20,583 nt of DNA. Origin: JAPLKX01 sp035530195 (GTDB lineage: Bacteria > Hydrogenedentota > Hydrogenedentia > Hydrogenedentales > SLHB01). How positions within the stretch are numbered: the first letter of the stretch is position 1; the number at the start of each line of letters is the position of its first letter. The position numbers and the translations under genes were made by a program. The stretch spans positions 1 to 20,583 of the forward strand of contig DATKVG010000228.1 of NCBI GenBank assembly GCA_035530195.1. The letters run 5' to 3'. The notes below the pieces were generated by a model. That model had not been told where the DNA came from, made no database searches, and saw only the letters and a list, made by a program, of their open reading frames with translations. Positions 1-7,102 of this stretch are shown piece after piece.

Positions 1-1194
1 GACAATCCCGCTGGCCGTGACGCGAAACCGTTTCGCATCTTCGTTGAGATCATAACCTATTACGGCGTTCTCCGGAATTTGGACATTCTTTTCGACAATG
101 GCGCGGCGGACGTGGGCGTGGCGGCCAATGTTGCAGCCGTCCATCAGGATGCTTTCCTCGACGTGGCTGTAGCTGTGGACACGCACCCACGGCGACACCA
201 CGCTGTGCTTCACGATCCCCCCGCTGATGATGACGCCGGGGCTGACAACCGAGTCAATCGCCACGCCGAATCTCCGCCCTTCCTGGGCGAACACAAACTT
301 GGCCGGCGGCGCAACCGGCACATACGTCCGCACCGGCCACAGCCGGTCGTACAGGTTGAACAGCGGGTCCACAGAAACCAGGTCCATGTTCGCTTCCCAG
401 TACGCGTCGATGGTTCCGACGTCGCGCCAGTACTGGACTTCCTTGTGGGTGCCCTCCTTGTTCTCGTCGAGGAACTTGTAGGCGTAGACGCGGTGCGAAT
501 GGATCATCTGGGGGATGATGTCCTTGCCGAAATCGTGCGTGGTGTTTTTCTCGGCATCTTCGAGGACCATCTGGCTCAGGACACCCGTGTTGAATACATA
601 TACGCCCATCGAGACGCAGGCGCTGTCGGCTTTGTCGGGCATGGGCTTGGGATTCTCAGGCTTTTCTTCGAACCCGGCCACAAGCCCGGAGGAATCGGTT
701 TCGAGGACGCCGAACCTGGAGGCTTCGGCGATAGGCGTCTCGAGCGTGGCGATGGTGAGATCGGCGCCGGCTTCGCGATGGAAGTTCACCATCTTCATGT
801 AGTCCATCTTGTAGATGTGGTCGCCGGACAGGATGAGGACTTCCTGGGGCTGTTCGCGCTCGATGAAGTAGAGGTTTTGGTAGATGGCATCGGCCGTGCC
901 GAGAAACCAGTTGTTGTTGACGCGCTGCTGGGGCGGGATGGTCTCGATGAATTCGCCGAAGTCCCGGCGGAAAATGTTCCAGGCCGTCTGGACGTGCCGC
1001 GTCAGCGAGTGCGACTTGTACTGGACCAGCACGAGGATCTTTCGGCAGTTCGAGTTCAGGCAGTTGGACAACGTGACGTCGATGATCCGGTAAATGCCGC
1101 CGAACGGAACGGCCGGTTTAGCCCGGTTGCGCGTCAACGGATGAAGCCGTTCGCCCGCACCGCCCGCCAAAAGCACGGCCAGCACTTTTTTCAT
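1..1194 (-). CDS. glgC: Glucose-1-phosphate adenylyltransferase (ADP-glucose pyrophosphorylase), 3' end cut by window edge
   Basis: Makes ADP-glucose from glucose-1-phosphate and ATP, the committed step of bacterial glycogen synthesis, in the cytoplasm. The 398 residues visible open with a nucleotidyltransferase P-loop (LLAGGAGERLHPLTRNRAKP followed by AVPFGG), then GTADAIYQN and LSGDHIYKMDYM near residues 105-130, EEKP, and the GlgC signature YWRDVGTIDAYWEANMDL. The C-terminal third has the hexapeptide-type left-handed beta-helix pattern (GVIISGGIVKHSVVS, EESILMDGCNIGRH). The last codons read RFRVTASGIV, typical of the family's extreme C-terminus, so only a few to about 20 residues are missing. 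The ATG start overlaps the stop of the upstream cyclase gene in an ATGA junction, and GGAGGG lies just upstream within that gene's last codons, so translation is probably coupled. Identification is firm. Confidence 0.95.
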   Translation of the reverse strand, partial: MKKVLAVLLAGGAGERLHPLTRNRAKPAVPFGGIYRIIDVTLSNCLNSNCRKILVLVQYKSHSLTRHVQTAWNIFRRDFGEFIETIPPQQRVNNNWFLGTADAIYQNLYFIEREQPQEVLILSGDHIYKMDYMKMVNFHREAGADLTIATLETPIAEASRFGVLETDSSGLVAGFEEKPENPKPMPDKADSACVSMGVYVFNTGVLSQMVLEDAEKNTTHDFGKDIIPQMIHSHRVYAYKFLDENKEGTHKEVQYWRDVGTIDAYWEANMDLVSVDPLFNLYDRLWPVRTYVPVAPPAKFVFAQEGRRFGVAIDSVVSPGVIISGGIVKHSVVSPWVRVHSYSHVEESILMDGCNIGRHAHVRRAIVEKNVQIPENAVIGYDLNEDAKRFRVTASGIV

Positions 1195-1826
1195 TCGATG
1201 CCCTCCAACCCTGCAAACGCTCTGCAGGGTGCGCCGTCCGCGCCCGGGATGTGCAGGGGCAGCACGATAAACTCGTAAACGCCCCGACGGAGCCCGCCCA
1301 GCCGCAGCCCTTCCACGCACGGGATGTTGTTGCCGAGCAGGATCCGGTGCGTGTCATGCCCCTCTTGTTTGAACGGCGCGATAGACAAGTAGTCGATCCC
1401 AACCAGCCGCACCTGTTCATCCACGAGCCGTTGCGCGGCGTCCGCGGCAAGCCCTACAAAATCTTCGTGAAACGGCCCATCCCACGGGATCTCCGAGTTG
1501 CGCGTCTTGATGAGGATGCGCGGCGGAAGCGGGTTCCTGCCGAGATCCGCCCCGGTGACCACCGAAACATTGGGCAGGTCGAAAAGCGCGGCTTGCCCGA
1601 AAAAGACGGCGGAGTCGATCTGGTCGAGCCGCGGCCCGTGATCATCGAAATGCCAGGGCGCGTCGATGTGGGTGCCCGTATGCGCGGCCATGCTCACCCG
1701 CGACGTGTTGCAGCTGTCGCCTTTTGCGATTCGGCCCAGCGGCGCGAATTCAAAAGGTGGATCGCCCGGCCACACCGTGGTCTCCCGGCGCAACGGGATG
1801 CTGACGTCAATCCACTTGATACCCAT
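1191..1826 (-). CDS. Cyclase-family metal-dependent hydrolase (kynurenine formamidase-like)
   Basis: A 211-residue protein of the cyclase family (Pfam PF04199), whose best-known member is the bacterial kynurenine formamidase KynB. Residues 49-60 read HTGTHIDAPWHF, matching the family's metal-binding HxGTHxDxPxHF motif. The opening WIDVSIPLRRETTVWPGDPPF and the late GIDYLSIAPF are also typical. Length is normal for the family. The ATG at 1826 is preferred over the adjacent in-frame GTG at 1829, because AGGAG lies six bases before the ATG. The start overlaps the upstream regulator's stop (TGATG) and the stop overlaps glgC (ATGA), so the gene sits mid-operon. No other kyn gene is nearby, so tryptophan catabolism is not supported. 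The substrate is unknown; other family members hydrolyse cyclic amides or isatin. Confidence 0.85.
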   Translation of the reverse strand: MGIKWIDVSIPLRRETTVWPGDPPFEFAPLGRIAKGDSCNTSRVSMAAHTGTHIDAPWHFDDHGPRLDQIDSAVFFGQAALFDLPNVSVVTGADLGRNPLPPRILIKTRNSEIPWDGPFHEDFVGLAADAAQRLVDEQVRLVGIDYLSIAPFKQEGHDTHRILLGNNIPCVEGLRLGGLRRGVYEFIVLPLHIPGADGAPCRAFAGLEGIE

Positions 1827-2518
1827 CACGAACTCCTGGCGACATGTTCGAGCGCGACGGCATCGAGCACGATCACCCGTCTGTTGGCCATGTGGAGTAT
1901 ACCCTGTTCCCTGAGGTTGTGCAGAACGGCTGTGGTGGTTTCACGCGTCGAACCTACGAGGCTCGCGATTTCCTGGTGGGTGATCCGAATCGCGCCGCGG
2001 TCGTTTTTGGGCGAGCGGTGGTACAGCCTGAGAAGCCCCGACGCCACGCGGCTGCGAACCGTCTTGAAGACTGTCTCCTCGAGCACATACTCGACCTCGA
2101 CCACCCGCCTGCAAAGGATCTTGGCCAGCATGAACGTAACCTCGTGCTCCTGGGCGACTACCCGGCGGAAGTCGTCCGCCCGCATCAGGCACAGCACCGC
2201 CCTCGTCATGGCCTCGGCATACGCTTCGCGCTTGCCTTTTTCGACCAGGCAGGCCTCACCGAAAATGTCGCCCGGGAAAAGGTGCTGCATCGCCAACTCA
2301 CGCCCCTCGTCCGAAGCCCGCGTGATCTTGACCCGCCCCTCCCGCACCCAGTAAACGTGATCGGATAAATCGTCCGGGAAAAAGATAATCTGCCGCGGCT
2401 CATACTCCCGGTGATATACATAATTGGCTATGCGGGCGACCGTGGCCGGATTCATCGTGCGGAAAAACGGCTCCGCGTTCAGAGACAGGGCCAGTTTCAG
2501 ATGTTTTTCCATCGGCAT
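1826..2518 (-). CDS. Crp/Fnr-family transcriptional regulator
   Basis: A cytoplasmic DNA-binding regulator of about 230 residues, the usual Crp/Fnr size. An N-terminal cyclic-nucleotide-binding-type beta-roll (YEPRQIIFFPDDLSDHVYWV, then GRVKITRASDEGRE and LFPGDIFGEACLVEKGKREA) precedes a dimerisation helix. The C-terminal winged helix has the recognition helix GSTRETTTAVLHNLREQGIL. The phosphate-binding segment keeps the Arg (KREA) but lacks the Arg-Ser pair of E. coli CRP, so cAMP binding is uncertain. It has no N-terminal cysteine cluster of FNR type, so an oxygen-sensing Fe-S cluster is unlikely. The frame stays open to 2632, but the ATG at 2518 (or 2512) fits family length and follows GGGGTAAG, a modest ribosome binding site. 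It is divergent from the HzsA-related gene and heads the cyclase-glgC operon, so it may control either side. Confidence 0.88.
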   Translation of the reverse strand: MPMEKHLKLALSLNAEPFFRTMNPATVARIANYVYHREYEPRQIIFFPDDLSDHVYWVREGRVKITRASDEGRELAMQHLFPGDIFGEACLVEKGKREAYAEAMTRAVLCLMRADDFRRVVAQEHEVTFMLAKILCRRVVEVEYVLEETVFKTVRSRVASGLLRLYHRSPKNDRGAIRITHQEIASLVGSTRETTTAVLHNLREQGILHMANRRVIVLDAVALEHVARSS

Positions 2519-2673
2519 AAGCCGCTTACCCCGTTTGCCATATCCACCATCTATACTTATATCATATTTGACCTCCGCAGGCACTTCTGCGCATTCGACG
2601 AGGCAAAACCGCAACTGCTTGAAGAAAAACAATCAAAACGGGCAATATACGGCCTATGAAATGCAGAGGTCGT
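2519..2673. promoter_or_regulatory. Divergent promoter region between regulator and HzsA-related gene
   Basis: This 155-bp spacer is AT-richer than its surroundings and must carry promoters for both directions. On the plus strand, TTGAAG at 2619-2624 lies 18 bases before CAATAT at 2643-2648, a weak sigma70-like pair. On the minus strand, TATGAT (complement of 2561-2566) and TATAAG (complement of 2556-2561) are possible -10 boxes. A half-site pair TTGA...TCAA with a 10-base gap occurs at 2619-2636. Its spacing does not match the FNR (6) or CRP consensus. The assignment is tentative. Confidence 0.3.
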
Positions 2674-5028
2674 ATGAACCACGGCATGAACCTTCAACTT
2701 GGAGCAATCCTTTTTCTTGCCGCACTCGCATGTCCGGCTGCACGAGCCGATACCGTCTTGTCAAACCCGCTGTTGACGGACCATCCCCTCCTCTTTGTGT
2801 CCCGCCCCCAATACAAGCCCGACCACCACAACACCGCGACGATGTTCCAGGTGGGCGAAATTAACACGGACAGTTTCGAGGGGGGCAGCGCACTCAAAAT
2901 GGTTGACTTGGGGCGGGGGGAGATTGTGACGACGCTGCTCGAGGCGCCGAAAGGCATCGTGCGAGACCCGGAGGTCAGTTTTGATGGCCGCAAAATCCTC
3001 TTCTCGATGCGGCGCGAAAAATACGACGATTATCACCTCTATGAAATCAACTCGGACGGGTCGGAGCTCCGGCAGTTGACGTTCGCCCGGGGCGTCGCGG
3101 ATATCGACCCGATCTACCTGCCTGACGGCGATATCGTCTTTTCGTCCACGCGCGAGCCGAAGTACTGCATGTGCAACCGCCATATCATGGCCAACCTGTA
3201 CCGGATGGGCCCGGACGGCGCGAACATCCACCAAATCGGCAAAAACCCCCTGTTCGAAGGCCACGCCTCGTTGATGCCGGACGGGCGCATCTTGTACGAC
3301 AGATGGGAGTACGTCGACCGGAACTTCGGCAGCGCCCAGGGATTGTGGACCGCCAACCCCGACGGCACCAGCCACCTCGCCTATTGGGGCAACAACACCC
3401 ATTCGCCGGGCGCCATGCTGGATGCGCGGATCGTGCCGGGCACGCAACAGGCCGTCTGCACGTTCAGTTCGTGTCACGACCGGCCATGGGGCGCCATCGC
3501 GCTGATTGACAGGCGCCTCGGGCTGGATGGCCGGCCGGGCGTGGTCAGGACGTGGCCGGCTCCGGCGATCGAACTCGTAGACCACGGCAACTTCGACCAG
3601 TTCATCAAGGTCCAGCCCAAATATGAGGACCCATACCCCCTCAGCGAGTCTTATTTCCTCTGTTCGCGGATGACGGGCCGCGGCGAGCAGATGGGCGTGT
3701 ATCTGCTGGATCTGGCTGGAAATGAATCACTGGTGTATGCGGAGAAGGACGCCCGGTTGGGGTGTTTCGACCCAATGCCGCTGGCGGTGCGGGCGCGGCC
3801 CCCGGTTGTAGCCGGCCGCCGAACCTTCGTGGGAACGGGGGAGTTTTTTGTTGCGGACGTGTACCGCGGGACGCACATGGCCGGGGTTCAACGCGGGATG
3901 GTGAAATGGCTGCGCGTGGTCGAGACGCCCGAGAAACGGACATGGACCCATCCCTCCTGGAATGGCCAGGGCCAGGAAGCCCCCGCCATGAATTGGCATG
4001 ACTTCAACAACAAGTGCATCCTGGGCACAATCCCGGTCGAGGAGGACGGGTCGGCGTATTTCACGGCCCCGGCGGATGCGTTCGTGTACTTCCAACTCCT
4101 GGACGAGAACGGCATGATGGTGCAGTCGATGCGCAGCGGCACAACGATCCAGCCCGGCGAGCGCCAGGGTTGCATCGGGTGCCATGAGGGCCGGCTCGAG
4201 TCCGCGCCCGCAGCGGTCACTCCGATGCCGAGGGCGCTGCGCCGCGGGCCAAGCGCCCTCGAGGGCTGGTACGGGCCCGCACGGACGTTCAGCTATCTAG
4301 CCGAAGTGCAGCCCGTGTTTGACAAGCACTGCGTCGCTTGCCACGATTTTGGGACAAAAGCCGGCAAAAAATTGCTGCTGTGCGGCGACAAGACCCTGAC
4401 GTTCAACGTCTCTTACGAGGAATTGTGGCGGAAAAAGTATATCAAGGTGGTGGGTGCCGGGCCGCCGGAAATCGTTCAAGCCATGAGCTGGGGATCGCAC
4501 GCAAGCCCGCTGGCGAAGGAAGTGCTCGAGAAATACAAAGCCGGTAAACTTGACAAGGAACGTTTCGACCGCATCATCGCGTGGATCGATCTCAACGCCC
4601 CGTACTACCCCGAGTACGGCACCGCCTATCCGAACAACCTGGCGGGGCGCTCGCCGCTGACCGACTCCGAATTGAAACGCCTCGAGGCGCTTACAGGCAT
4701 CCCCTTTGCCGCACAGGCCGACCAGGCAAAAAGCCCGGGGCCGACCGTCACGTTCGACCGCCCAGAAAAGAGCCCGTGCCTGGAACAGTTTGACCGGCGT
4801 TCGAGACCTCAGTATAAGGAAGCGCTGGCCATTATCGAGACGGGAAAACAACGGCTCGCGGAACTCCCCCGCGGGGACACGGCGGGCTTTGTGGCATGCG
4901 AGGCCGACCGCGCCCGCGAAGAAAAATACGCGGCGCGCCGCTCGGTCGAGTTACGGAACCGCGAGGCGATTCTGCGGGGGCAAAAAGTGTATGATGCGCC
5001 TCAAGGCACCGCTGTTGCCGTGCCTTGA
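2674..5028 (+). CDS. HzsA-related secreted di-haem cytochrome with PD40/TolB-like propeller
   Basis: A predicted exported protein of 784 residues. A signal peptide (hydrophobic GAILFLAALACPAARA) is followed by TolB/PD40-type repeats (DPEVSFDGRKILFSMRR, DIDPIYLPDGDIVFSSTRE, HASLMPDGRILYDRWE). A Cys/His cluster CMCNRH lies at 165-170. A region around 440-500 (VEEDGSAYFTAPADAFVYFQ, then MRSGTTIQPGE) resembles the middle domain of the hydrazine synthase alpha subunit (HZS_alpha, PF18582). CIGCH at 500-504 and CVACH at 553-557 are covalent haem sites. Length is close to anammox HzsA (about 800). Homologues are common in heterotrophs that do not make hydrazine, so the function is unknown; periplasmic electron transfer or oxidation is an inference. 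The ATG at 2674 follows AGAGG by four bases and is preferred to 2656; 2686 is also possible. The next gene also encodes a haem-bearing propeller protein. Confidence 0.82.
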   Translation: MNHGMNLQLGAILFLAALACPAARADTVLSNPLLTDHPLLFVSRPQYKPDHHNTATMFQVGEINTDSFEGGSALKMVDLGRGEIVTTLLEAPKGIVRDPEVSFDGRKILFSMRREKYDDYHLYEINSDGSELRQLTFARGVADIDPIYLPDGDIVFSSTREPKYCMCNRHIMANLYRMGPDGANIHQIGKNPLFEGHASLMPDGRILYDRWEYVDRNFGSAQGLWTANPDGTSHLAYWGNNTHSPGAMLDARIVPGTQQAVCTFSSCHDRPWGAIALIDRRLGLDGRPGVVRTWPAPAIELVDHGNFDQFIKVQPKYEDPYPLSESYFLCSRMTGRGEQMGVYLLDLAGNESLVYAEKDARLGCFDPMPLAVRARPPVVAGRRTFVGTGEFFVADVYRGTHMAGVQRGMVKWLRVVETPEKRTWTHPSWNGQGQEAPAMNWHDFNNKCILGTIPVEEDGSAYFTAPADAFVYFQLLDENGMMVQSMRSGTTIQPGERQGCIGCHEGRLESAPAAVTPMPRALRRGPSALEGWYGPARTFSYLAEVQPVFDKHCVACHDFGTKAGKKLLLCGDKTLTFNVSYEELWRKKYIKVVGAGPPEIVQAMSWGSHASPLAKEVLEKYKAGKLDKERFDRIIAWIDLNAPYYPEYGTAYPNNLAGRSPLTDSELKRLEALTGIPFAAQADQAKSPGPTVTFDRPEKSPCLEQFDRRSRPQYKEALAIIETGKQRLAELPRGDTAGFVACEADRAREEKYAARRSVELRNREAILRGQKVYDAPQGTAVAVP

Positions 5029-5032
5029 GGCG
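4997..5032 (+). terminator. Strong hairpin spanning the stop codon of the HzsA-related gene
   Basis: A perfect inverted repeat has arms CGCCTCAAGGCAC (4997-5009) and GTGCCTTGAGGCG (5020-5032), 13 bp, with a 10-base loop. The TGA stop (5026-5028) lies in the right arm. There is no T-run, so it is either a weak or factor-dependent terminator or an mRNA-stabilising stem at the gene junction. Confidence 0.45.
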
Positions 5033-5074
5033 GCGTCTAATCCCGCGCCTGACGGCGCGGCATTAGGCGGCGCC
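5029..5074 (+). repeat. Long GC-rich palindrome after the HzsA-related gene
   Basis: A 7-bp perfect stem CCGCGCC / GGCGCGG (5043-5049 and 5054-5060, loop TGAC) is extended by outer arms 5029-5041 and 5062-5074, which pair with one mismatch and one wobble. Its left base overlaps the right arm of the hairpin over the stop codon, so the two structures are mutually exclusive at positions 5029-5032. It may be a REP-like element or part of a 3'-end structure. No T-tract follows. Confidence 0.5.
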
Positions 5075-5135
5075 TGATCTCGGGACTGACGGCGCATGAT
5101 GAGGCGAGCACGGAACCGGAACGAGGAGATGGGTG

Positions 5136-6953
5136 ATGCGGTATTTGGTTATGGCGGCACTGGCTGTCGCGGTGATTGCACCGGATGTCTTGTGCGCGGA
5201 AGAGGCGCACGCCCCGGTATTGCCGGCGATATCGGCTGACGGGTCGACCCTATACGTAGCCGAACATCTGGCCCGGCGCGTCGCCTTTTTCGATACGGCA
5301 TCTGGAACCGTGCAGGGTGCGGTCACCGTGGCCGAAAGCCCGTGGGGGCTGGCCGTGTCGCCGGACGGGACACGCCTCTACGTAACCGGCGCCGCGCCCG
5401 CGGGAAAAGTGTTTGTTATTGACGTCGCTTCAAAATCCGTGGTGCAGACATTCGACGCGGGACACACGCCCGTCGCCATAGCCGTCAGCCCCGATGGCTC
5501 GACCCTGTACGTCTGCAATCGGTTCGATAATTCCGTGGGGGTGTACGACTCGGCCAGCGGGGCCGTACTGGGCAAGATTGGCGTGGTGCGCGAACCGGTT
5601 GCGGCCGCACTGACGCCGGACGGGGCGCGGCTGGTCGTGGCGAATCTGCTCGCGGCAGGGGCAGCCGATGGCGATTACGTTTCGGCGCAGGTGAGCATCC
5701 TGGACACGGCATCCCGCAGTGTATTTGCGTCTGTGCGGCTTTCCAACGGCAGCACGGGGCTGCGCGGCGTGTGTATCTCGCCGGACGGGGCGTTCGCCTA
5801 TGTGACGCACATCCTGGGCCGGTACCAGTTGCCGACCACCCAACTCGAGCGCGGCTGGATGAACACCAACGCGATGTCGGTGATCGACGTCAAGACCGGC
5901 ACCCTGGTGAACACGGTGCTGCTGGACGACGTGGATCTCGGCGCGGCAAACCCGTGGGGCGTCGCGTGCACACCCGACGGCAAATACGTTTGCGTGGCAC
6001 ATGCGGGGACGCACGAGATCAGCGTGATCGACCGGCCGGCGCTGCATGAGAAACTCACAAAGGCGGCGGCGGGCGAGCGCGTGAGCGACGTGTCGTCGTC
6101 GGCCGAAGACGTCCCCAACGACCTCGCCTTCTTGGTGGACATCCGTCGGCGCGTCGCCTTAAAGGGCAACGGGCCGCGCGGGATCGCCATAGCCGGCTCG
6201 AAAGTTTATGCGGCGGAATACTTCTCCGACAGCCTCGGCTGCCTCGATTTGACCTCGGCGCGCGCCAATCCCGCCACCTCGATACCGCTGGGCTCCGCCG
6301 GCGAGATGGCGGTGGCGCGGCGCGGTGAGATGCTTTTCAACGACGCACAGATGTGCTTCCAGCACTGGCAAAGCTGCACAAGCTGCCATCCCGATGCGCG
6401 GGCGGACGGGCTGAACTGGGACTTGCTGAACGACGGGATCGGGAACCCGAAAAATACCAAGAGCATGCTGATGGCGCACCAGACGCCGCCCGTGATGTCG
6501 CGCGGCGTGCGAGACAAGGCGGAAACCGCCGTGCGGGCGGGCATGAAGTTCATTCAGTTCGCCGTCCGGCCCGAAGAGGACGCGACGGCCATCGACGAGT
6601 ATCTGAAATCCATGGCCGCGGTTCCGTCGCCCATTGCGGCCGATGGCGAGGCAACAAAACGCGGCGAGGCGGTGTTTAACAAAGCCGGATGCGTTGCGTG
6701 CCATCCCGCGCCCCTCTACACGGACTTGCAGAAGTACGAGCTTGGCATGGGGCTGTATGGCGATGCCGGCCAGCCGTTTGATACGCCCACGCTCGTCGAG
6801 GTGTGGCGCACGGCCCCGTATCTGCACGACGGCCGGGCCGCCACCATACGGGACATGCTGACGATCCACAACCCCGGCGACAAACACGGGAAAACGTCGG
6901 ATTTGACCGAGCAGGAGTTGAACGACCTGGCGCAATTTGTCATGACACGATAG
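5136..6953 (+). CDS. Secreted YVTN beta-propeller fused to di-haem cytochrome c domain
   Basis: A 605-residue exported protein. After a signal peptide (YLVMAALAVAVIAPDVLCAEE) come YncE/YVTN-like propeller blades, each with a VSPDGTRLYV-type core (for example AVSPDGTRLYVTG, AVSPDGSTLYVCN, CISPDGAFAYVTH, CTPDGKYVCVAH). The C-terminal part resembles the MauG/CcpA cytochrome c peroxidase fold: CTSCH at 414-418, CVACH at 519-523, then DTPTLVEVWRTAPYLHDGRA, a segment seen in di-haem peroxidases. It probably transfers electrons or oxidises a substrate in the periplasm; the substrate is unknown. The ATG at 5136 is chosen because GAGGAG lies seven bases upstream; a GTG at 5133 is in frame. It lies 107 bp after the HzsA-related gene and shares its layout of propeller plus two haems, suggesting a functional pair. 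Confidence 0.85.
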   Translation: MRYLVMAALAVAVIAPDVLCAEEAHAPVLPAISADGSTLYVAEHLARRVAFFDTASGTVQGAVTVAESPWGLAVSPDGTRLYVTGAAPAGKVFVIDVASKSVVQTFDAGHTPVAIAVSPDGSTLYVCNRFDNSVGVYDSASGAVLGKIGVVREPVAAALTPDGARLVVANLLAAGAADGDYVSAQVSILDTASRSVFASVRLSNGSTGLRGVCISPDGAFAYVTHILGRYQLPTTQLERGWMNTNAMSVIDVKTGTLVNTVLLDDVDLGAANPWGVACTPDGKYVCVAHAGTHEISVIDRPALHEKLTKAAAGERVSDVSSSAEDVPNDLAFLVDIRRRVALKGNGPRGIAIAGSKVYAAEYFSDSLGCLDLTSARANPATSIPLGSAGEMAVARRGEMLFNDAQMCFQHWQSCTSCHPDARADGLNWDLLNDGIGNPKNTKSMLMAHQTPPVMSRGVRDKAETAVRAGMKFIQFAVRPEEDATAIDEYLKSMAAVPSPIAADGEATKRGEAVFNKAGCVACHPAPLYTDLQKYELGMGLYGDAGQPFDTPTLVEVWRTAPYLHDGRAATIRDMLTIHNPGDKHGKTSDLTEQELNDLAQFVMTR

Positions 6954-7057
6954 CGAAAAACGGGGACTGACTCGCTTTTTTCGGCAGTTTGAAAAAGGGT
7001 GGCTGTCCCCGCTTTTCGCCGGCAGTTTGAAAAAGGGTGGCTGTCCCCGCTTTTCGC
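6954..7057. repeat. REP-like intergenic element with a perfect 38-bp tandem duplication
   Basis: Immediately after the cytochrome stop, CGAAAAACGGGGAC (6954-6967) pairs with GTCCCCGCTTTTCG (7005-7018), 13 of 14 bases, giving a long hairpin. The segment 6982-7019 is repeated exactly at 7020-7057. The left part, CGGGGACTGACTCGC followed by a T-run and CGGCAGTTTGA, recurs at 17746-17775. The dispersed, palindromic, intergenic character resembles REP/BIME elements mobilised by REP-associated tyrosine transposases; no such transposase gene is in this window. It may also terminate transcription. Confidence 0.7.
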
Positions 7058-7102
7058 TGGCAGCGGATTGGGGATTTGGACCCCTAAGTTTGGAAGGAAG
7101 TG

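Noticed and set aside
79..1278. Long plus-strand open frame opposite glgC
   Set aside because: The minus strand gives clear ADP-glucose pyrophosphorylase motifs; the plus frame is low-complexity Val/Asp/Arg-rich shadow.
2619..2636. TTGA...TCAA as an FNR or CRP operator
   Set aside because: The 10-base gap does not fit the FNR (6-base) or CRP site, so it is kept only as a weak possibility.
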